From: Paenirhizobium selenitireducens ATCC BAA-1503
Lineage (GTDB): Bacteria; Pseudomonadota; Alphaproteobacteria; Rhizobiales; Rhizobiaceae
Length of the DNA stretch: 64,000 bases
NCBI RefSeq assembly: GCF_000518785.1
Contig: NZ_JAEG01000007.1
Coordinates: forward strand, 308,797-372,796
Direction of reading: 5' to 3'
Of this stretch, positions 42,877 through 51,659 are shown piece by piece (the first letter of the stretch is position 1; every line of letters starts with the position of its first letter). A program made the translations under genes and the position numbers. Under the pieces are notes generated by a model that was not told the DNA's origin, did no database searches, and worked only from the letters and a program-made list of their open reading frames with translations.

Positions 42877-43932
42877 TCAGGCGGTGGCGCCGGCGTGTTC
42901 GGCTTCTCGGAAGGAGAGGAGCTTGCCGCTCTTCTCGTCCCACAGGGCGAGCTTCACGCAGGACAGGCTCTGCCACAGGGTGATGCGACCGATGCCGGCG
43001 AGCTCCGGATAGTCGCGCAGAACCTCCGGCAGGCGGTAATAGGGAATGCGGCTGGCCAGGTGATGCACATGGTGGATGCCGATATTGCCGGTCATCCAGC
43101 GCAGTGCCAGCGGCAGGTCGTAATGCGAGGCGCCGTGCAGGGCGGCCTGCGGGAACTTCCAGTCATCGCCCTTCGACCAGTGCGTCTCCTCGAACTGGTG
43201 CTGGACGTAGAACAGCCAGATGCCGGTGGCGCCGGCGATCAGCACGACCGGCAGGTGGATGACGAGGAAGGGAACGAGGCCCACGGCCCAGATCATCAGC
43301 GCCGAAAAGACGAGAATGCCGAGATTGGTGCCCATGGTGGAGATCCACGGCAGCGCGCCGTCCTTCATCATGCCGAAGGGCAGGCGCTGCTTGAACAGGA
43401 AGAGATAGGCCGGGCCGATGACGAACATCACCACCGGGTGGCGATAGAGGCGGTAGCCGAGCCGGCCGCGCGGCGAAAGCGCACGATACTCCTCAAGCGT
43501 CAGCGTGGTGATGTCGCCGACGCCGCGTTCGTCGAGATTGCCGGCGGTGGCGTGGTGGGCGGCATGGGCCTGGCGCCAGTAATCGTAAGGGGTGAGCGTC
43601 AGCACGCCGATCAGGCGGCCGGTCCAGTCGTCGAGCCGGCGGCGGGCGAAGAACGAGCCGTGGCCGCAATCGTGCTGGATCATGAACAGCCGCAGCAGGA
43701 AGGCGCCGGCCGGAAGGATGGCGAGGAGGCCGATCCACACGCCGTTGATGAGCGACACATAGGCGATGGCCCAGAACAGGGCGAACGGCACGAGCGTGAC
43801 GATCAGTTCGAAGACGCTGCGCGCCAGACGCGGCTGGCGGTAGCGCGCCAGGATCTTCAACCACGCTCCGACATTGTCGTCGGTGGGTGCAGCAGGTGCA
43901 TCAGGTGCGTGGATGTTGATAGCGGCGTTCAT
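42877..43932 (-). CDS. Membrane fatty acid desaturase
   Basis: A 351-residue integral membrane di-iron desaturase that introduces double bonds into acyl chains, probably for membrane fluidity at low temperature. Three histidine boxes are intact: HDCGHGSF, HAAHHA and HHVHHL. About six hydrophobic segments surround them. ATG 43932 is chosen; the 44-residue extension upstream is not conserved. It lies ~230 bp from a csp gene on the same strand, consistent with a cold-adaptation role. Confidence 0.9.
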   Translation of the reverse strand: MNAAINIHAPDAPAAPTDDNVGAWLKILARYRQPRLARSVFELIVTLVPFALFWAIAYVSLINGVWIGLLAILPAGAFLLRLFMIQHDCGHGSFFARRRLDDWTGRLIGVLTLTPYDYWRQAHAAHHATAGNLDERGVGDITTLTLEEYRALSPRGRLGYRLYRHPVVMFVIGPAYLFLFKQRLPFGMMKDGALPWISTMGTNLGILVFSALMIWAVGLVPFLVIHLPVVLIAGATGIWLFYVQHQFEETHWSKGDDWKFPQAALHGASHYDLPLALRWMTGNIGIHHVHHLASRIPYYRLPEVLRDYPELAGIGRITLWQSLSCVKLALWDEKSGKLLSFREAEHAGATA

Positions 43933-44078
43933 GAAGTCCGATCCGTTTCTGTCGGCGCGGCAAGCCGTCGCTTGGCTTGACCCGCCGCCGTGCGCATCAT
44001 TGCGCGAGCTCGAGATATACAATCCTGTAGTGCGCTTTGTTTCGTTTGCATCCCTAGCGTTCAAGGTCCTGCAAACGC

Positions 44079-44103
44079 AAAAAGGCCAGACATCCGCCTG
44101 GCC
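44079..44103 (-). terminator. Terminator of the second csp gene
   Basis: On the minus strand GGCCAG pairs with CTGGCC around GCGGATGT, followed by five T. Confidence 0.75.
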
Positions 44104-44132
44104 TTCTCAACTTCTTTAAGCCTGCCACGCCA

Positions 44133-44146
44133 GTACATCCGTGGTC
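44133..44146 (-). promoter_or_regulatory. 3'-UTR motif shared with the first csp gene
   Basis: GTACATCCGTGGTC, identical to 38707-38720. Confidence 0.6.
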
Positions 44147-44162
44147 GCGGCTAGCTGAAGCT

Positions 44163-44372
44163 TCAAGCGGCCTGCAGCTGGCCGGCGGACATCTTGCCCG
44201 ACTTGTTGTCGCGTTCCAGCTCGAAGGAGATCTTCTGGCCTTCGACGAGGTCGCGCATGCCGGCGCGCTCTACGGCCGAGATGTGGACGAAGACGTCCGC
44301 GCCGCCGTTGTCAGGCTGAATGAAGCCGAAGCCCTTGGTGGAATTGAACCATTTTACTGTGCCGGTGGTCAT
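44163..44372 (-). CDS. Cold shock protein, second copy
   Basis: A 69-residue CSD protein, paralogue of the protein at 38739-38948: [15 protein letters not shown] and [13 protein letters not shown] are the same, while the C-terminal third diverges ([20 protein letters not shown]). It binds single-stranded nucleic acid. ATG 44372 has AAAGGG upstream. A long 5' UTR with paired GC repeats precedes it. Confidence 0.95.
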   Translation of the reverse strand: MTTGTVKWFNSTKGFGFIQPDNGGADVFVHISAVERAGMRDLVEGQKISFELERDNKSGKMSAGQLQAA

Positions 44373-44560
44373 GACGAACCCTTTCATAGCAACATTGTGT
44401 TCCGCCGAACGACGCCCGACGGTTGTTTCGACTTTTGAGAGGGGGAAGTTCGTCCAGAGGCGCGAGGCGCCATAAACAAATATCGGCAAACAAAGTATCG
44501 ATGAGCCTTGATACACGCCCGGCTGTCCGGCGTCAACTTTTTGTTTGTGTTCCTTTTGTG
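44373..44560 (-). promoter_or_regulatory. 5' UTR and promoter region of the second csp gene
   Basis: On the minus strand GGCGCCTCGCGCC about 100 bp before the start codon resembles the hairpin before the first csp gene. An AT-rich block (TTGTTTGCCGATATTTGTTT) upstream is promoter-like. Confidence 0.5.
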
Positions 44561-44696
44561 TTCTTCTTTTGGTTGTATTTGTCCGCAGAGCACTTCTACG
44601 GCGAGGTTTTGCCGCTGGCGTACCGGACAGGGGGCGCGTCTCTTCGGCGATTGAGGATGCAAAGAGGACGCAGGCTGATAGTCATGTGCCGTTGGC

Positions 44697-44860
44697 CGCC
44701 GGCCCCTCATCCGCCTGCCGGCACCTTCTCCCCGTGAACGGGGAGAAGGGACGAGTGGCGCCGCCGCGGCCATCCCCTCTCCCCGTTTACGGGGGTCCGA
44801 AGGACGGGTCGAGACACGCGGCTCGGCCCCGGTCGGGGTAGGGTGAGGGGCAAGGGTGTA
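44697..44860. repeat. RIME-like repeat
   Basis: CCCCTCATCCGCCTGCCGGC with CCTTCTCCCCGTGAACGGGG, and a second half CCCCTCTCCCCGTTTACGGG ending GGGTGAGGGG. It fills most of the gap between the csp and DUF853 genes. Confidence 0.7.
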
Positions 44861-44919
44861 CTGAGAGTGGTAAGGCGAAGCCTCGCAGAAGGGGCAAACG
44901 GCAAGAAAGCCAGGAAGCC

Positions 44920-46491
44920 CTACCGCTTCAAACTTCCCAAAATCCCCCGCACGATGGCGCGTCCGACCGAGGTGGCGACCGAGCGGGCGGCACTTTTCAT
45001 CGCTGCCTCGATCACCGTTTCGCGCTGATAGCCCGAAGTCTTTCGCGTCGTGGGCTTTGCCGCGCGGTCGTCCTCGTCCCTGTCGCCGAAGCCCGGAAGC
45101 GACCAGCGGCCGGCGGCTGAATCCTTTTCCTCGCCGCGCGCCTCGCGCTCCTCTTCGGCGCGCTTTGCGGCCTCGGCTTCGGCTGCCTTCTGCTCGCGGG
45201 CAGCCAGGATCTCATAGGCCGATTCCCGGTCGAGGTCCTTGTCGTAGATCCCGGCGACCGGGCTCACATTGATCACCGCGCGGCGCTCGGCCTCGCTGAT
45301 CGGCCCGGGGCGGCTGGCCGGCGGGCGCACCAGCGTGCGTTCGACGATCGAGGGAATGCCCTTGGCCCCAAGCGTCGAGACCAGCGCCTCGCCGGTGCCG
45401 AGCATGGTGATCGCGGTTTCGCAGTCGAAGGCCGGGTTGGGGCGAAACGTGGTCGCCGCCGTCTTCACCGCCTTCTGCTCGCGCGGCGTATAGGCGCGCA
45501 GCGCATGCTGGATGCGGTTGCCCATCTGCGCCAGCACGGTGTCAGGCACGTCGAGCGGGTTCTGCGTGACGAAATAGACGCCGACGCCCTTGGAGCGGAT
45601 CAGCCGCACGACCTGCTCGATGCGCTCGATCAGAACCTTGGGCGCGTCGTTGAACAAGAGATGCGCCTCGTCGAAGAAGAACACCAGCTTCGGCTTGTCC
45701 GGATCGCCCACTTCCGGCAGTTCCTCGAACAGCTCCGACAGCAGCCAAAGAAGGAAGGTCGAATAGAGCCGCGGGTTCATCATCAGCTTGTCGGCGGCCA
45801 GCACCGAGATCGCCCCGCGCCCGTCATTGGTGGTGCGCATGATGTCGGTGACGGCGAGCGCCGGTTCGCCGAAGAAATGTTCCGCACCCTGCTGTTCCAG
45901 CACCAGCAGCCCGCGCTGCAGCGAGCCGACCGAGGACTTGGAAATGAGGCCGAACTGGTTGGACAGTTCGCTCGCGTGCTCGCCCATATAGTTCAGCAGT
46001 GCCTGCAGGTCTTTCAGGTCGAGCAGCGGCAGGCCGCCCTGGTCGGCGATCTTGAAGGCGATGTTGAGCACGCCCTCCTGCGCCTCCGAAGCATCCATCA
46101 GCCGCGACAGCAGAAGCGGGCCCATCTCGGCGACGGTGGTGCGCACCCGGTGGCCCTGCTCGCCGTAGAGATCCCAGAAGATCACCGGGAATTCCTGGTA
46201 GGCGAAATCGTCAAAGCCGATCTGCTTGGCGCGCTGGTCGACCCAGTCCTTCGACTGTCCCATCGCGGCGATGCCCGAGAGATCGCCCTTGATGTCGGCG
46301 CAGAACACCGGCACGCCGGCATTGGAAAAGCTCTCGGCCAGCACCTGCAGCGTCACCGTCTTGCCGGTGCCGGTGGCGCCGGTGACGATGCCGTGGCGGT
46401 TGCCGTATTTGAGATCGAGATATTCGCCCTTGTTGAGGCTGTCGTCGGGATTGCGGCTGGTGCCGATATAGAGCTTTCCGTCTTCGAGCAT
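44920..46491 (-). CDS. HerA-like / DUF853 ATPase
   Basis: A 523-residue P-loop ATPase related to HerA/VirB4-type translocases (YjgR family). Walker A GATGTGKT (residues 38-45), Walker [10 protein letters not shown] and the sensor region [17 protein letters not shown] are complete. The C-terminal 100 residues are a charged coiled-coil-like tail ([20 protein letters not shown]) ending in a helical block. The cellular role of the family is unsettled; DNA handling is assumed. ATG 46491 is the start; the 16-residue extension is not conserved. Confidence 0.85.
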   Translation of the reverse strand: MLEDGKLYIGTSRNPDDSLNKGEYLDLKYGNRHGIVTGATGTGKTVTLQVLAESFSNAGVPVFCADIKGDLSGIAAMGQSKDWVDQRAKQIGFDDFAYQEFPVIFWDLYGEQGHRVRTTVAEMGPLLLSRLMDASEAQEGVLNIAFKIADQGGLPLLDLKDLQALLNYMGEHASELSNQFGLISKSSVGSLQRGLLVLEQQGAEHFFGEPALAVTDIMRTTNDGRGAISVLAADKLMMNPRLYSTFLLWLLSELFEELPEVGDPDKPKLVFFFDEAHLLFNDAPKVLIERIEQVVRLIRSKGVGVYFVTQNPLDVPDTVLAQMGNRIQHALRAYTPREQKAVKTAATTFRPNPAFDCETAITMLGTGEALVSTLGAKGIPSIVERTLVRPPASRPGPISEAERRAVINVSPVAGIYDKDLDRESAYEILAAREQKAAEAEAAKRAEEEREARGEEKDSAAGRWSLPGFGDRDEDDRAAKPTTRKTSGYQRETVIEAAMKSAARSVATSVGRAIVRGILGSLKR

Positions 46492-46721
46492 GCGCCTCGT
46501 TCCCGTCCCTTGTTTCGTCGACCGGGGCAGATCGGCCAATTGCGCCGGCCCTGTCCCCCGTCATTCCCTGAATCGTCACCTTGCTGTTATAAGGATAGTG
46601 TGAAACATCGACAACAGCCCGAAGGCCGCGCGGCCGGCGTCGGGCTTGGACAATTCGGCCGCGGACAAATTCGGCCGGCGGCGGCCTTGGCCGCTTGAGT
46701 TCAGCGAAAACTTGAATTACG

Positions 46722-46737
46722 TTGACGTTAACGTCAA
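46722..46737. promoter_or_regulatory. Perfect 16-bp palindrome TTGACGTTAACGTCAA
   Basis: The palindrome is centred between TTAA, 22 bp before the start of the gene at 46759. It resembles sites bound by MerR-family regulators of the LiuR type, but no such regulator is in the window. Confidence 0.6.
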
Positions 46738-46758
46738 TTTCACGCCAGGAGGCTCACC

Positions 46759-47148
46759 ATGAATGAACTCGTAACCCGCATCGCCGACAAGGTCGGCATC
46801 GAACCGGCCCTCGCTGAAAAGTCCGTCGGCATGATGCTGGGCTTCCTGCAGCGCGAAGCAGCCGACGGTCCGGTCGCCAAGATGATCGAATCCGTGCCCG
46901 GCGCGCTGGACCTCGTCGCCAAGTACAATGGCGAAGGCGAAGGCAAGGGCCTGCTCGGCGGCCTGATGAGCGCGCTCGGCGGCGGCGGCATCATGGGGCT
47001 TGGCCAGCAGCTGATGGCCCAGGGCCTCGGCATGGGCGAAATCTCCAAGCTCGCCAAGGAAACCATGGCGGCTGCCCGCGAATATGCCGGCGACGAAGTC
47101 GTCGACGAAGTCGTCGCCTCGGTCCCGGGCTTGAGCCAGTTCGTCTGA
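46759..47148 (+). CDS. DUF2267-like small protein (129 aa)
   Basis: A 129-residue protein. A helical N-terminal part (MNELVTRIADKVGIEPALAE) leads to a glycine-rich centre (GEGKGLLGGLMSALGGGGIM) and a helical C-terminus (EISKLAKETMAAAREYAGDE). It resembles DUF2267/DUF2780-type proteins of unknown function. GGAGG precedes ATG 46759. A perfect palindrome upstream and a strong terminator downstream show that it is its own transcription unit. Confidence 0.75.
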   Translation: MNELVTRIADKVGIEPALAEKSVGMMLGFLQREAADGPVAKMIESVPGALDLVAKYNGEGEGKGLLGGLMSALGGGGIMGLGQQLMAQGLGMGEISKLAKETMAAAREYAGDEVVDEVVASVPGLSQFV

Positions 47149-47178
47149 GACGGGCGCAGGCAGTTGAGTTTGAAGAAG

Positions 47179-47205
47179 CCGCCGGAGCGATCCGGCGGTT
47201 TTTTT
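47179..47205 (+). terminator. Rho-independent terminator
   Basis: CCGCCGGA pairs with TCCGGCGG around GCGA, followed by seven T. Confidence 0.9.
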
Positions 47206-47265
47206 GTGCTTGGGGGACTTTGTCTCTGAAGGTCTATGCGGCCATCAGCTCGGTCTGCGGGAAGT

Positions 47266-49443
47266 CTAAGCCGGCTCTTCGGGCGATCGTCCACGCTTAA
47301 CGTTCTCTGAGCCTCGAACAACTGCTGTCAGGATGCTACGTTGGTCATCCGTAAGATCACTAAAGGAGAGGTGTTTGTGGCCCGCCTCTATCACCGTGTC
47401 CAAGTCAAACAGATCGGTCTCGGGGAGATCTCGCATCGTATAGTGCCGAAGTGGTGTGCCAATACTGTAATTTACCAGGCCACGGGCGACCTTGGCCATG
47501 AACTCACCACTGCTCAGCATGCCTTCTGTTAGCCAGCGTCTGGGCTGATCGCTGCCTGCTATATGCGCCCAAGCCCGGACAATATTGAAGTAGTAAGCTG
47601 CATCGCTAAGCGTGCCTTCAGCCAGCGCTTGTCGAAGCTTGACCAAGAATTCTCGGCCAAGCTTATCGAATGCATCCGTCGTTATAGTGGGGGGCTCACT
47701 GGAATTCGACTTGAAGACGTTGAGTTCTCGTCCCCGGTCTACCAACTGCTCCGCCATGAACATAACTGATTTGGACTTGCGGAATGCTTCGATCATGTGA
47801 TCTTCAGCGTCCTTTGGACCCCACTTCTCAAGCATGTTTCTGATCAGGAACAGCAATTGCGCCCGAGGAGATAGTTCAAACATGCCAGCATCGTGATCGA
47901 TCGAGATAATCGCCTCGCCGACGCTAAACAACGCATCCAGTAGCCCTTGCTCGGGCTGGGCCGGCCGAGGTGCCCGGAATTGGACTCGGAGTTCATCGAG
48001 GAGCTTCGCGATCATCAATTCGCCGCGGCTGTTTGTCCTACCGAGATAGCCGCGGATGATGCGCTCAATATCGTCCGCTTTGTCCAGCTTGGACATTAGA
48101 TCGTTAATGACCGCTCTGGGTATTGCATCGGAGGACGGATGAAGGCCGAAGTAGGTGTCATAACCTGCTTCGCTGCCCATGCCTCTTCTCCGTGTAGTCT
48201 CGACAAACGCTTCTTCGCCAAAAGAATCTCGACCCTCGAACCACTTTCCGGCCTGCGGGAAAAGGAGGGCAAGGATGTGCAACACTTGAGACTGAAGGTC
48301 CGGAGGTACTCGCTTTTTTAGCCCCTCAACAGCTTCTTGCTTCACTTCGTCTGTCGACATCATGAAGCGCCCTTCTGTGAACAAGAAGTCACGATTTTCT
48401 CGTACCCAGACGAATGCAGAGGTATCGAACAAGCGCAGACCCTCCATGGCTAAGAGATCTTGTGGGTCGATCTCTCCTTCCATCGCCGGCCAAGAGAATT
48501 TCACCGCGTTTGATAGGCGCACAACGTCGCGGGGCGATCTTATCCACCTGTGCACGCCGTCTCGAACAAGGTATTGCCAACGAGTGGTGTTTGGCGCGGC
48601 GCCGGTGAGGAAGGAAATCTCTCCGTCCAGTATGGTAAGTAGGGCGTTGCGGGATGGCTTCGGCAACTCGATTTCCTGTTGGACGATTTTCTCGGCGAAA
48701 CGAGGCCCTACGTGGCTTCCCCCTTGGTCTAGTGCATCCCAGACGATGTCACGATCATAGGAAAGCAGGTAAACCACATTGGGCAACCGGCCGATGCTTT
48801 TCACCATCTGCATGATAGAGCGGACGTGTTCGTTCTCGAGGCGGTCGATATCGTCGATCGTTACGAGGAAGCGCTTGCCACTTCTCCCAAGTTGATCCTT
48901 CAAACTCTCGTATGCGGCCTGCAGCGATGGGTCTTCGAGGAACCGCCCCAGTAGAGCGTTGACCGACTTCTTGGCCAAATTCGCACCAAAACCTGCCGCA
49001 GCGCCGGTAGGGTCGACGCTTAGTGCCACAGTGGCAGCAGCGTCGACCAAATTGTCTGTCGTACCATGGAGGAAATTGAGCGCGCGGCGCTTGTATCGAT
49101 CCCATTTGCATTCCTTTGGACCGAGACGCTCCGACAAGATTTTGAAGAAAGCCGTTATGAGATCTTGATGCCCGGATACGATCCAAGGCCGGAAGTCGAT
49201 ATGGATAACCTGGTCAAGTTCATGCTCGGCATTGTGCTTTTTGAGGTGTGCGAGAATAAAGTTGATTACCGTCGACTTGCCGCTCCCCCACTGACCATGA
49301 AGTCCAATGACGTAACCGTTTGGCGCTGTGAGCGAGATGATCACCTTGGCGATCCGCGCCGCGAAGGGGGCGTAGTTCAGCTTGTCATCCCGCCAAGGGT
49401 TGTCCTTTGGCAAATCATCGCCAAGCACATGTTTTTCGGTCAA
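47266..49443 (-). CDS. KAP family P-loop NTPase
   Basis: A 725-residue protein with an N-terminal KAP-type NTPase: Walker A GQWGSGKST (residues 50-58), Walker B RFLVTIDDIDRLE (191-203) and LSYDRDIV after it. A hydrophobic, Ala/Gly-rich region at ~133-160 lies where many KAP proteins have membrane segments, but is weak here. The C-terminal ~400 residues are helical and unassigned. KAP NTPases are often found in mobile or phage-defence contexts. The GC is clearly lower than around it. ATG 49443 is the start. A broken brnA lies immediately to the right. Confidence 0.8.
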   Translation of the reverse strand: MTEKHVLGDDLPKDNPWRDDKLNYAPFAARIAKVIISLTAPNGYVIGLHGQWGSGKSTVINFILAHLKKHNAEHELDQVIHIDFRPWIVSGHQDLITAFFKILSERLGPKECKWDRYKRRALNFLHGTTDNLVDAAATVALSVDPTGAAAGFGANLAKKSVNALLGRFLEDPSLQAAYESLKDQLGRSGKRFLVTIDDIDRLENEHVRSIMQMVKSIGRLPNVVYLLSYDRDIVWDALDQGGSHVGPRFAEKIVQQEIELPKPSRNALLTILDGEISFLTGAAPNTTRWQYLVRDGVHRWIRSPRDVVRLSNAVKFSWPAMEGEIDPQDLLAMEGLRLFDTSAFVWVRENRDFLFTEGRFMMSTDEVKQEAVEGLKKRVPPDLQSQVLHILALLFPQAGKWFEGRDSFGEEAFVETTRRRGMGSEAGYDTYFGLHPSSDAIPRAVINDLMSKLDKADDIERIIRGYLGRTNSRGELMIAKLLDELRVQFRAPRPAQPEQGLLDALFSVGEAIISIDHDAGMFELSPRAQLLFLIRNMLEKWGPKDAEDHMIEAFRKSKSVMFMAEQLVDRGRELNVFKSNSSEPPTITTDAFDKLGREFLVKLRQALAEGTLSDAAYYFNIVRAWAHIAGSDQPRRWLTEGMLSSGEFMAKVARGLVNYSIGTPLRHYTMRDLPETDLFDLDTVIEAGHKHLSFSDLTDDQRSILTAVVRGSENVKRGRSPEEPA

Positions 49444-49664
49444 GAAACCTCCGGAAAATCTGCTGTTCAGGTGAGTACTGATACAAATTCAATCTACACT
49501 GACGCACAACATATTTCGCGTCATATTGAGTGCGTAGTTCTCAAGATCTCAAAATGTTACGGCCAAACCGATGAAGCAGGGTTCTGTGTAGTCTCACGCG
49601 CGATCGCGGACCACGATATCCGTGAGTGTGGTGTTCGCTTTCATCTCTTATACCTCGCCGCTCC
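49444..49664. other. Intergenic DNA between KAP gene and brnA remnant
   Basis: Low-GC sequence. CTCACG and CGTGAG (49598-49632) flank a central GATCGCG block in an imperfect palindrome. No gene is recognised. It may contain a boundary of the inserted segment. Confidence 0.4.
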
Positions 49665-49919
49665 CTCTCACCCTTCTCCGCCAGCCAGTCGCGCAGCGCG
49701 GCATTGATGCGCGATTGCCAGCCGGGGGGCCGCTCTCGCGACAAAGCCGCGCCCTCCGGCCCAGCTTGAGGCCGGTCAACCCTTCTTACCCGCCCCCTTC
49801 GGCCGCCCCTCGCGAACCGCCGCCGCGTCCAGCTTTTCGCGCCACGGCGCCTGGCTGAGGTCAGGCGCGTCGTCCGGGTCCGGCCCGGCGTTCGGTTGAG
49901 GCTTGCTGTTCTCGCTCAT
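49665..49919 (-). pseudogene. brnA: Broken brnA antitoxin gene
   Basis: From ATG 49919 it reads MSENSKPQPN, then DDAPDLSQAPWREKLDAAAV and KGAGKKG, with a stop at 49776. The C-terminal BrnA signature GWQSRINAALRDWLAEKG follows in another frame (about 49744-49680). The central ribbon-helix-helix strand survives only as DNA similarity, so at least two indels have hit the gene. No brnT toxin is present. Confidence 0.65.
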
Positions 49920-50033
49920 CGGCGTCTCCCGCTCCCGATACCAGAATGACAACCTCCGCCGTCGCGATCAAGGCCCTCAATCCCCCTCCGGCGTCAGCTA
50001 CCCCACACCCCTCCGGCTCCCCTGTTTCGCAGC

Positions 50034-50885
50034 TCAGCGCGGGCGGGGCAGGCAGGTGGCGAGGAAGGCGGCGACGTCGGTGACGGCGCGGTTGTTGCGC
50101 AGGTCGGCGTGATAGGTGACGAAGGCGTCGCGGTCGATGTGTTCCGCCCCGTCGCCGACCGGACAGAGCCCGTAGAGTTCGCCGAGAAAATCCGGCAGGG
50201 CGGCAATCCCGAGGCCGGCGGCGGCCGCCGCGCATTGCACGCCGAGATCATTGGTCGTGAGCACGATCTCCCGCGCGCCGGCGATGCCCTTCATCCAGTG
50301 CTGTTGCGGCGTGTCGTTGAGCGTCTCGTCGAAGGCGATGAAGCCATGGTCCTCCGGCGCGCGGCCTTCGCCATAGGATCGCGCCGCATAGAGCCGGTAG
50401 CGCATCGTGCCCGCCTTGCGGATCACCAGCGTCGGATCGGTGGGCCTGCTGAGCCTGAGCGCCACGTCGGCCTCGCGCCGGACCAGCGAGACGTGGCGCA
50501 CCTCGGCCAGTAGCTTGAAGCGGATATGCGGATGCGCGGCCTGGAAGGGCGCGATGCGCGGCGCAACCAGCGTGAGCGCGATCATCGGCGGCGCGCTGAC
50601 GGACACCTCGACCATCCGCGCCGCATCGGCCGGCATCGTGCCGCGTTCGAGGGCAAAGACTTCCGCCTCCATGCGCCGGGCGTGCTCGGCTATGCGTGCG
50701 CCCTCGGCCGTCAGCAGGTAGCGGCGCGGCCGGCGATCCACCAGCCGCGCATTGACCCGTGCCTCCAGCGCCGCGATCCGCCGCGCCACGGTCGCGTGAT
50801 CGACCTTCAGCCGCCGCGCCGCCGCCGAAAGCGAGCCCTCGTCGGCGAGCGCCACGAAGAAGCGCAGGTCGTCCCAATCCAGCAT
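50034..50885 (-). CDS. LysR family regulator
   Basis: A 283-residue LysR-type protein. The N-terminal domain DWDDLRFFVALADEGSLSAA and LKVDHATVARRIAALEARVN is characteristic of the subgroup with histidine in the recognition helix. The effector domain follows. It is divergent from an antibiotic-biosynthesis-monooxygenase gene at 50990, its likely target. ATG 50885 is the start. Confidence 0.9.
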   Translation of the reverse strand: MLDWDDLRFFVALADEGSLSAAARRLKVDHATVARRIAALEARVNARLVDRRPRRYLLTAEGARIAEHARRMEAEVFALERGTMPADAARMVEVSVSAPPMIALTLVAPRIAPFQAAHPHIRFKLLAEVRHVSLVRREADVALRLSRPTDPTLVIRKAGTMRYRLYAARSYGEGRAPEDHGFIAFDETLNDTPQQHWMKGIAGAREIVLTTNDLGVQCAAAAAGLGIAALPDFLGELYGLCPVGDGAEHIDRDAFVTYHADLRNNRAVTDVAAFLATCLPRPR

Positions 50886-50989
50886 CGTGCATTTCCGCGC
50901 ATTTGATGTGTCTTATTGGGGAATAGCGCGCATCGGGCCCGTCAGGCAAGAGATCGTCATCGACAGCGAGACAGACAGGAGTTCTGCAA

Positions 50990-51295
50990 ATGACCGATCG
51001 ACCATCATCCCCCGCCCGCCTGCGCCGCATCGTCCGCCTCACCATGGCCGAAGGCCGGGGTGGCGAGGCGCGCCTGGCCCTGCTTGAACTGCGCAAGGCC
51101 ACCCTTCCCGAGCCCGGCTGCGCGGAGTTCGAGTTCTTCCAATCGCTGGCGGACGAGCGCGCCTTCGTGCTGATCGAGGATTTTGCCGACGAGGCGGCGC
51201 TGGCGCGGCATATGGAAGAGCCCCACACCCGCGCCTTTTTCGGCCTCAACCTGCTCCAGAGCGCAGAGCCGGTTGCAAAGGAATGGCTGGCATGA
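50990..51295 (+). CDS. Antibiotic biosynthesis monooxygenase (ABM) domain protein
   Basis: A 101-residue dimeric alpha+beta-barrel protein of the ABM/YgiN group. LRRIVRLTMAEGRGGEARLA and PGCAEFEFFQSLADERAFVL and the ending AALARHMEEPHTRAFF are typical. It is probably a quinone or small-molecule oxygenase; the substrate is unknown. Its stop overlaps the next start (ATGA), so the two are cotranslated. Confidence 0.85.
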   Translation: MTDRPSSPARLRRIVRLTMAEGRGGEARLALLELRKATLPEPGCAEFEFFQSLADERAFVLIEDFADEAALARHMEEPHTRAFFGLNLLQSAEPVAKEWLA

Positions 51296-51591
51296 CGCAG
51301 ATTTCCCCCGCAGCTCCCGGCGCGCGCAAGGCGCGTCCGTTCAGGCTGACCAAGCTCCCGGCGAAAAGCCGTTTTGTCGTCACGCCCATGATCCTCTCGT
51401 TCCTGATGTCCGGCCTCGTCGCCTCGATCGCCACCATCCGCGCGCTGGGGCTCGCGCCGGATCTCGCATCCAGCATCCTGAAGGCCTGGGCCATGTCCTA
51501 TGTGGTGGCCTTCCCCTCCGCCCTGGTGGTCATGCCGATCGTCCGCTGGATCGTCGATCGCCTGGTCGAGGCGCCGCAGGCAAAGGGCTGA
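51292..51591 (+). CDS. DUF2798 membrane protein
   Basis: A 99-residue inner-membrane protein of the DUF2798 group, with two helices. RFVVTPMILSFLMSGLVASI and LKAWAMSYVVAFPSALVVMP are the family signatures, and the C-terminus is polar. The function is unknown. ATG 51292 overlaps the ABM stop by four bases. Confidence 0.85.
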   Translation: MTQISPAAPGARKARPFRLTKLPAKSRFVVTPMILSFLMSGLVASIATIRALGLAPDLASSILKAWAMSYVVAFPSALVVMPIVRWIVDRLVEAPQAKG

Positions 51592-51659
51592 GCGGCACTT
51601 TGATCGCGGGAGCCGCCGCAGAGAGCCGGCGGCTCGCCTGTGCGGCGACCTCTCCCCCC

